DNA from: Epiperipatus broadwayi
Lineage: Eukaryota; Onychophora; Udeonychophora; Euonychophora; Peripatidae
Direction: 5' to 3'
Length of the DNA stretch: 64,000 bases
Assembly (NCBI GenBank): GCA_028023455.1
Contig: JAQFVV010000180.1
Coordinates: forward strand, 126,001-190,000
Below the pieces are notes generated by a model, which saw nothing but the letters and a program-made list of their open reading frames with translations, had not been told where the DNA came from and made no database searches. Below, piece after piece: positions 60,076 to 64,000 of the stretch; positions within the stretch are counted from its first letter, which is position 1; each line of letters opens with the position of its first letter. A program made the position numbers and the translations under genes.

Positions 60076-62428
60076 CAGGGGACTCCAATCCTATGCCCAT
60101 GGCCACCCTGTTGCCTGCAGACCATTTTAGTGTGTCCGCCACTATCCGAACATGATAAAAATTATTTATCTGATACAAATAAATTTGATTTTTAAAATTT
60201 CGTATAAATTATTGTATTATATTGTAATCAAATTGTAGGGCATACTATACTTTTACAACCAAAAAGAGTCTATCTCTTGATCTGCCAAGTGCAGTCTTTC
60301 TCTGTGCACTGCACTAGCACAGAATAAGTAAAGTTAACACAGACACCAATCTCTCTGCTTTGCATATGTTTATAAATTGTATCTGCACATACAAGTTTGC
60401 CATTTTGAGAAATACTAAGTTGGATTCAGAATAAATTGAATTACTCTTTGTTTTTCAAAGATCAAATTTCAAAAAGTCTAACCCCAAAATGAGTAAAAGA
60501 CAAAGAACCTATAATTTTAATACATACTGGGAAGAATCATATTGTTTTGTCAATATTAAATATAAATGTGTTTGTTTGTTGTGCGGTAGTAGTGTTGGTA
60601 GTGGTGAAAAAATATAGTATTGAACATCACTTTCAGACAACCCATTCAACTTTTAATACTAGCTATCCACTTAAATCTGAATTAAAAAAGAAGAAAATAT
60701 CTCAACTAAAATCGAATCTGTCTGCCCAACAGTCAGTTTTCACTAGGCCTATGGTAAAATCTAAAAATGCCACTATTGTTTTTTTGAAAATTTCTCACAT
60801 GCTCGCAAAGAAGAAAAAGCCTTTCCAGGATAGGGAATTGTTAAAAGAAGCATTTCTGACTGGTACCAATTGCTTATTTGAGGGATTTTCCGACAAACAT
60901 GAGATTATGTCAGCAATACAAGACTTACAGTTGTCTGATAATACCATCACAAAAAGAATACACAACATTTCAAAAGACTTGCAAACTCAATTAAAGAGTG
61001 ATTTGGAGATATGTAAATGGTTCTCACTACAATTTGACGAATCTACAGATATAACAGACACAGAACAGTTAACAGTTATGGTAAGAATAATATTTAGTGA
61101 TTTTAGTGTAAAAGAAGAATTACTAAAAATATTACCAATGAAAGGACAAACAACAGGTGAGGATATTTAGAACATATTCTTAACATATGCAAAATCGATA
61201 GATATCACCCACTGCAAGAAAGACAAATCATTTCCTAACTTTATGTCTTACCATTGCATTATCCACAAGGAAGCTTTGGGTGGTAGGATACTCCCCTTTG
61301 GACACGTCATGAAAGTAGTTACTATAATAGTGAACCTTATATTAGCAGCCCCTTTACAACACTGCCTTTTTAAAGACCTATTGAAAAATTCTGAACCACT
61401 GGATCTTTTACTTTATAGTGAAGTACGTTGGCTTAATAGGGGTAAAACTTTTTCAAGATTTGTCAATTTAATTGAAGAAATAAAAAATTATCTCAATTCT
61501 AAAAATCAAAATTTTGTTGAATTAACTAACTATTCCTAGCTTGTGGATTTGGTTTTATCACAGATATAATGGAAAAATTGAATCATTCAAACTTGCAGCT
61601 GCATGGGAAAAACTTACATATATCTACAATGATAGGATCTGAAAGTCATTTAAAGTCAAACTGGTTTTGTGATATTACATCTGCAAATGAAAAAATGTGT
61701 ACATTTTCCAAATATGGAAAAATGATAGGTGATGCTGAAATTGACGTTTCACCATTTGTTGTCAGTCTAAAACCAGTTTGAAAAACGATATTTCAACAGT
61801 TTAATATCATTGAGCCAATGGTCATCTTTTTTGTCAATCCTTTTACTTGCCAGGTAAATGTAACTAAAATAGCTTCACAAATTGCAGAGCTTGTTCAAGT
61901 TAGGGCAAAAGAACTGGTGTTAGAAATTTTGGATCTTCAAAACAACATTGTCCTAAAATCCAATGTATCAGATGAAAACTTCTGGAATATAGTTGACAGA
62001 AATAAATTTCCATTTTTGAAAAGAGCATCATACAAAATAAAATCGTTTTTTGGTTTCACATACTTGTATGAATCATTGTTATCAAACATAATATCATAAA
62101 ATCAAAATGCAGATGTCGACTGAGTGACAAACATCGATTGCTTCCAAACAGGAATATCATCATACTCCCCTAATTACAAAGCAATTTCCAATGAAGTGCA
62201 GTACCAAATATTTCATTGACTTGTAATATTATATATAATTTAGTAATTTACATAAAAATATAAACATTAATTATATGTTAAAATTTTATTTTTGAAATAA
62301 ATATTTTTTGTACATTATATGTATTATTAATATCCAACTATAAATTTACATTGAAAAAATAAATGGTGCCCACCACCTGGCCGGTATTATCGAATGTGCT
62401 CTTAAGTGCAAAAAGGCTAGGGACCCTG
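60076..62428 (+). mobile_element. hAT transposon with perfect 8-bp target-site duplication
   Basis: ATCTAATG flanks the element on both sides (60068-60075 and 62429-62436). The termini are CAGGGGACTCC and the complement of CAGGGTCCCT, typical hAT ends. It encodes a GTF2IRD2/ZBED-type transposase. Length 2,353 bp, near full size. Confidence 0.92.
60489..62221 (+). pseudogene. hAT transposase (GTF2IRD2/SCAND3-like), broken
   Basis: From ATG 60489 the frame encodes a BED-like finger (TYWEESYCFVNIKYK, CVCLLCGSS), then shifts. The main pieces (60547-61170, 61243-61539, 61569-61781, 61818-62099) give NIERH-like HFQTTHSTFNTSYPL, VFTRPMVKSKNATI, WFSLQFDESTDITD (first catalytic Asp), MSYHCIIHKEAL, LYSEVRWLNRGKTF and a C-terminal dimerisation segment, ENFWNIVDRNKFPFLKRASY. 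Compared with the family, about 25-30 codons with the second catalytic Asp (the 'TTDGAPSM' region) are deleted near 61,200, and more is missing near 61,790. It would have cut and pasted the element; now inactive. Confidence 0.9.
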
Positions 62429-62589
62429 ATCTAATGCAACCCTTCATCAGCCAGGTTTTTATCTTTACTTAACTACAAAACTATGATAATATAATTGAAA
62501 ACACAATAATATTTTCAATCCAAGCCTTCTGACATCCATTGATTACTTTAGCTTGCACTTGGCATTATTGTATGGAGAGTTTTGCCTGC

Positions 62590-63449
62590 TTTAATAACAG
62601 TTATGAGCAATCATATGAAATGGTGATCATGTGATGTTTAATGGTTTAAAAAAAATTGTGTGAGATTTTCATTTTAATGATAATTATTCTCAATGTATTT
62701 ATACCTAACCACTGACAAATCTTTTTTTTTTTTCATATATTCTGCTTATTTTTTACCTCTAATTTTCACTGATTATTCATTCATCAGCCTTACTTTTTTA
62801 TTGCAATTGTTCTCATTCTCTATACAAAATATTAATCTTTTCATTATTTACTTTCTCATTATTTATTTCCTAAGCTTTTATCTGACTTGTTCAGTAGAAG
62901 ATGATTCATGCAACTGTCCATTTGCAATTTGACTATAACTACTTTTTATTTCTATTCATATTAGTTTTTCATAACTAGGGATTTTATTTTATTTAGCTTT
63001 TAGTTCTTCATTATTCATTTTTTTAAACTAAACAATGATTTTCATGTTTATACTGTTAATTTTTAAATTTTTTTTTGCTACATTTTTTGCTCTATATTCT
63101 TTATTTTTAATATTTATCAATCAATGATTTTCTTCTTATGGACGATTTTACTTTATCATTTTTGTCATTTTTATAATATTCATTTTTAAGTATTATTCAC
63201 AACCATACACTATCATTTTTAAGTGTTATTCACAACCATACATTATCAATAACATCTTTTGAAATGTCATTTGTTGATGTCACAAAAAGAAGTGAAATAA
63301 ACGATTACAAAAAAACCTTAAAGGAGTGGTTTATAATAAAGAGTTAAAAATTAAAGAGGTGAAAGGATCATAGGAGTGAATAGGAAAAAGGTATGAAGAA
63401 ATAGATTATAAATAAGAATGAAGAAATTGATATAAAAGGAAAAAGAAAA
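62590..63449. other. AT-rich non-coding stretch with a 37-bp tandem duplication
   Basis: No gene. At 63,183-63,248 the unit TTTTTAAGTATTATTCACAA + CCATACA is repeated once (second copy TTTTTAAGTGTTATTCACAA). From about 63,260 the plus strand becomes purine-rich. Confidence 0.6.
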
Positions 63450-63640
63450 ATGACTTATAAAGATGGAAATGTGTAACTATAAAGAGAATAGATAAGTGGA
63501 TTATAAAGTTGGGTGGAGATATACATTGTAGAGCAGAGAAGTGAATTATAAATATGATGGAAGTGTAGATTGTCAAGTGGAGCAGAGAAATGATTATAAA
63601 TATGAGTGGAGATTTGGGTTGTAAAGTGAAATGACGGAGA
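63450..63640. repeat. ~51-bp minisatellite, about three units
   Basis: Units carry AGTGAATTATAAATATGA-type and TGTAGAGCAGAGAA/AAGTGGAGCAGAGAA blocks at about 63,497, 63,540 and 63,590. Purine-rich plus strand. The period is a multiple of three, so the minus strand appears open (repeating IYN-like residues), which I attribute to the repeat rather than to a gene. Confidence 0.65.
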
Positions 63641-63732
63641 CAATTACTGTCATTCTATAAAGAGGTGGTCAATAATGAAACTATTAAGAAATATTAAGAA
63701 ATGATATATCAGTTTGCATAATAAACAATATA

Positions 63733-63915
63733 ATATCTGATAATTAATTAATATACTCATGACAAAGGTAGCTTTTTTAATATTTAGCTTTATTACTGTT
63801 TAGCATGCTTTCAATATATTTATTTATTATTTATCTATTACTAAGCAGTAATAAAGCTAAATATTGAAAAAAAAAAATATTTTCTGCAAGTATATTCATT
63901 AATTACCAGATATAA
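63733..63915. mobile_element. Foldback MITE, ~183 bp
   Basis: TATCTGATAATTAATTAATA and AATATTTAGCTTTATTACTG (left arm, 63,733-63,803) are matched by CAGTAATAAAGCTAAATATT and TATTCATTAATTACCAGATA (right arm, 63,841-63,915). Loop about 37 bases. Non-coding. Confidence 0.8.
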
Positions 63916-64000
63916 CATTGGTTCAGAAAAAAATAAAATTTAGTAACAATTGAATTGTAATAAATAATAATATATACTGTTACTTAAAAAAAGGTAGCTT

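Larger units (their letters stand above)
59882..62589. mobile_element. Palindromic MITE copy 2, split by a hAT insertion
   Basis: The left arm (from about 59,882: TGCAAAATTTTCCATACAGT, then AGTGCAAGCCAGGGTAATCA) is matched in reverse complement by the right arm (about 62,515-62,589). The same family as 13421-13833: GAGGAGCCTTGGATCTG occurs in both. The original element was about 350 bp; 2.35 kb of hAT sequence now sits at its centre. Confidence 0.8.

Overview
The window is strongly AT-rich, intron-like and microsatellite-rich metazoan DNA with no bacterial features: no operons, no ribosome-binding sites and no rRNA or tRNA operon. The mixture of Ty3/gypsy LTR elements, an RTE-type LINE, a Penelope-like element with GIY-YIG endonuclease, a GTF2IRD2-type hAT transposon, palindromic MITEs and (TTA)n arrays points to an invertebrate, probably an arthropod or a mollusc. 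The sequence alone does not settle which. Almost every recognisable coding stretch belongs to a mobile element. The only candidate for host protein-coding sequence is a pair of small splice-bounded segments near 19.5-20.05 kb with a poly(A) signal.

Layout. 1.2-3.3 kb: decayed gypsy pol on the minus strand. 3.35-4.69 kb: a plus-strand decayed reading frame, Lys/Glu-rich and repetitive, ending in an integrase-C-terminus-like segment. 4.7-9.35 kb: non-coding, with a 56-bp degenerate tandem array. 9.35-15.25 kb: a gypsy element with two LTRs on the plus strand, holding an inserted foldback element and a large (TTA)n expansion in its 3' LTR. 15.45-16.41 kb: a 5'-truncated LINE. 19.5-20.07 kb: candidate terminal exons. 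20.3-22.2 kb: two foldback/MITE elements.

22.25-45.03 kb contains a diverged duplication of about 3.2 kb. Copy A (22,255-31,205) was invaded by a Penelope-like palindrome and by a full-length RTE element. Copy B (38,890-44,750) was invaded by a 2.6-kb solo LTR. Each copy serves as the empty site for insertions in the other, so target-site duplications can be read directly. Between the copies lies a minus-strand coiled-coil frame with a degenerate 87-bp (29-codon) repeat array, split by a second LINE that sits between inverted repeats. A hammerhead-like RNA fold also lies in this interval.

45.83-52.28 kb: a very young LTR retrotransposon with 2.1-kb near-identical LTRs that encodes only Gag and is much richer in G+C than its surroundings. 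53.77-54.86 kb: a TA-flanked MITE with a long internal hairpin. 56.9-57.8 kb: a tandem and inverted tRNA-SINE-like repeat. 59.9-62.6 kb: a foldback element interrupted by a hAT element with perfect 8-bp target-site duplications. The end of the window holds a minisatellite and another foldback.

Taken together this is a layered transposon nest. Autonomous elements (gypsy, LINEs, PLE, hAT) are mostly broken. The youngest insertion is a Gag-only element that must borrow its polymerase and integrase from another element.
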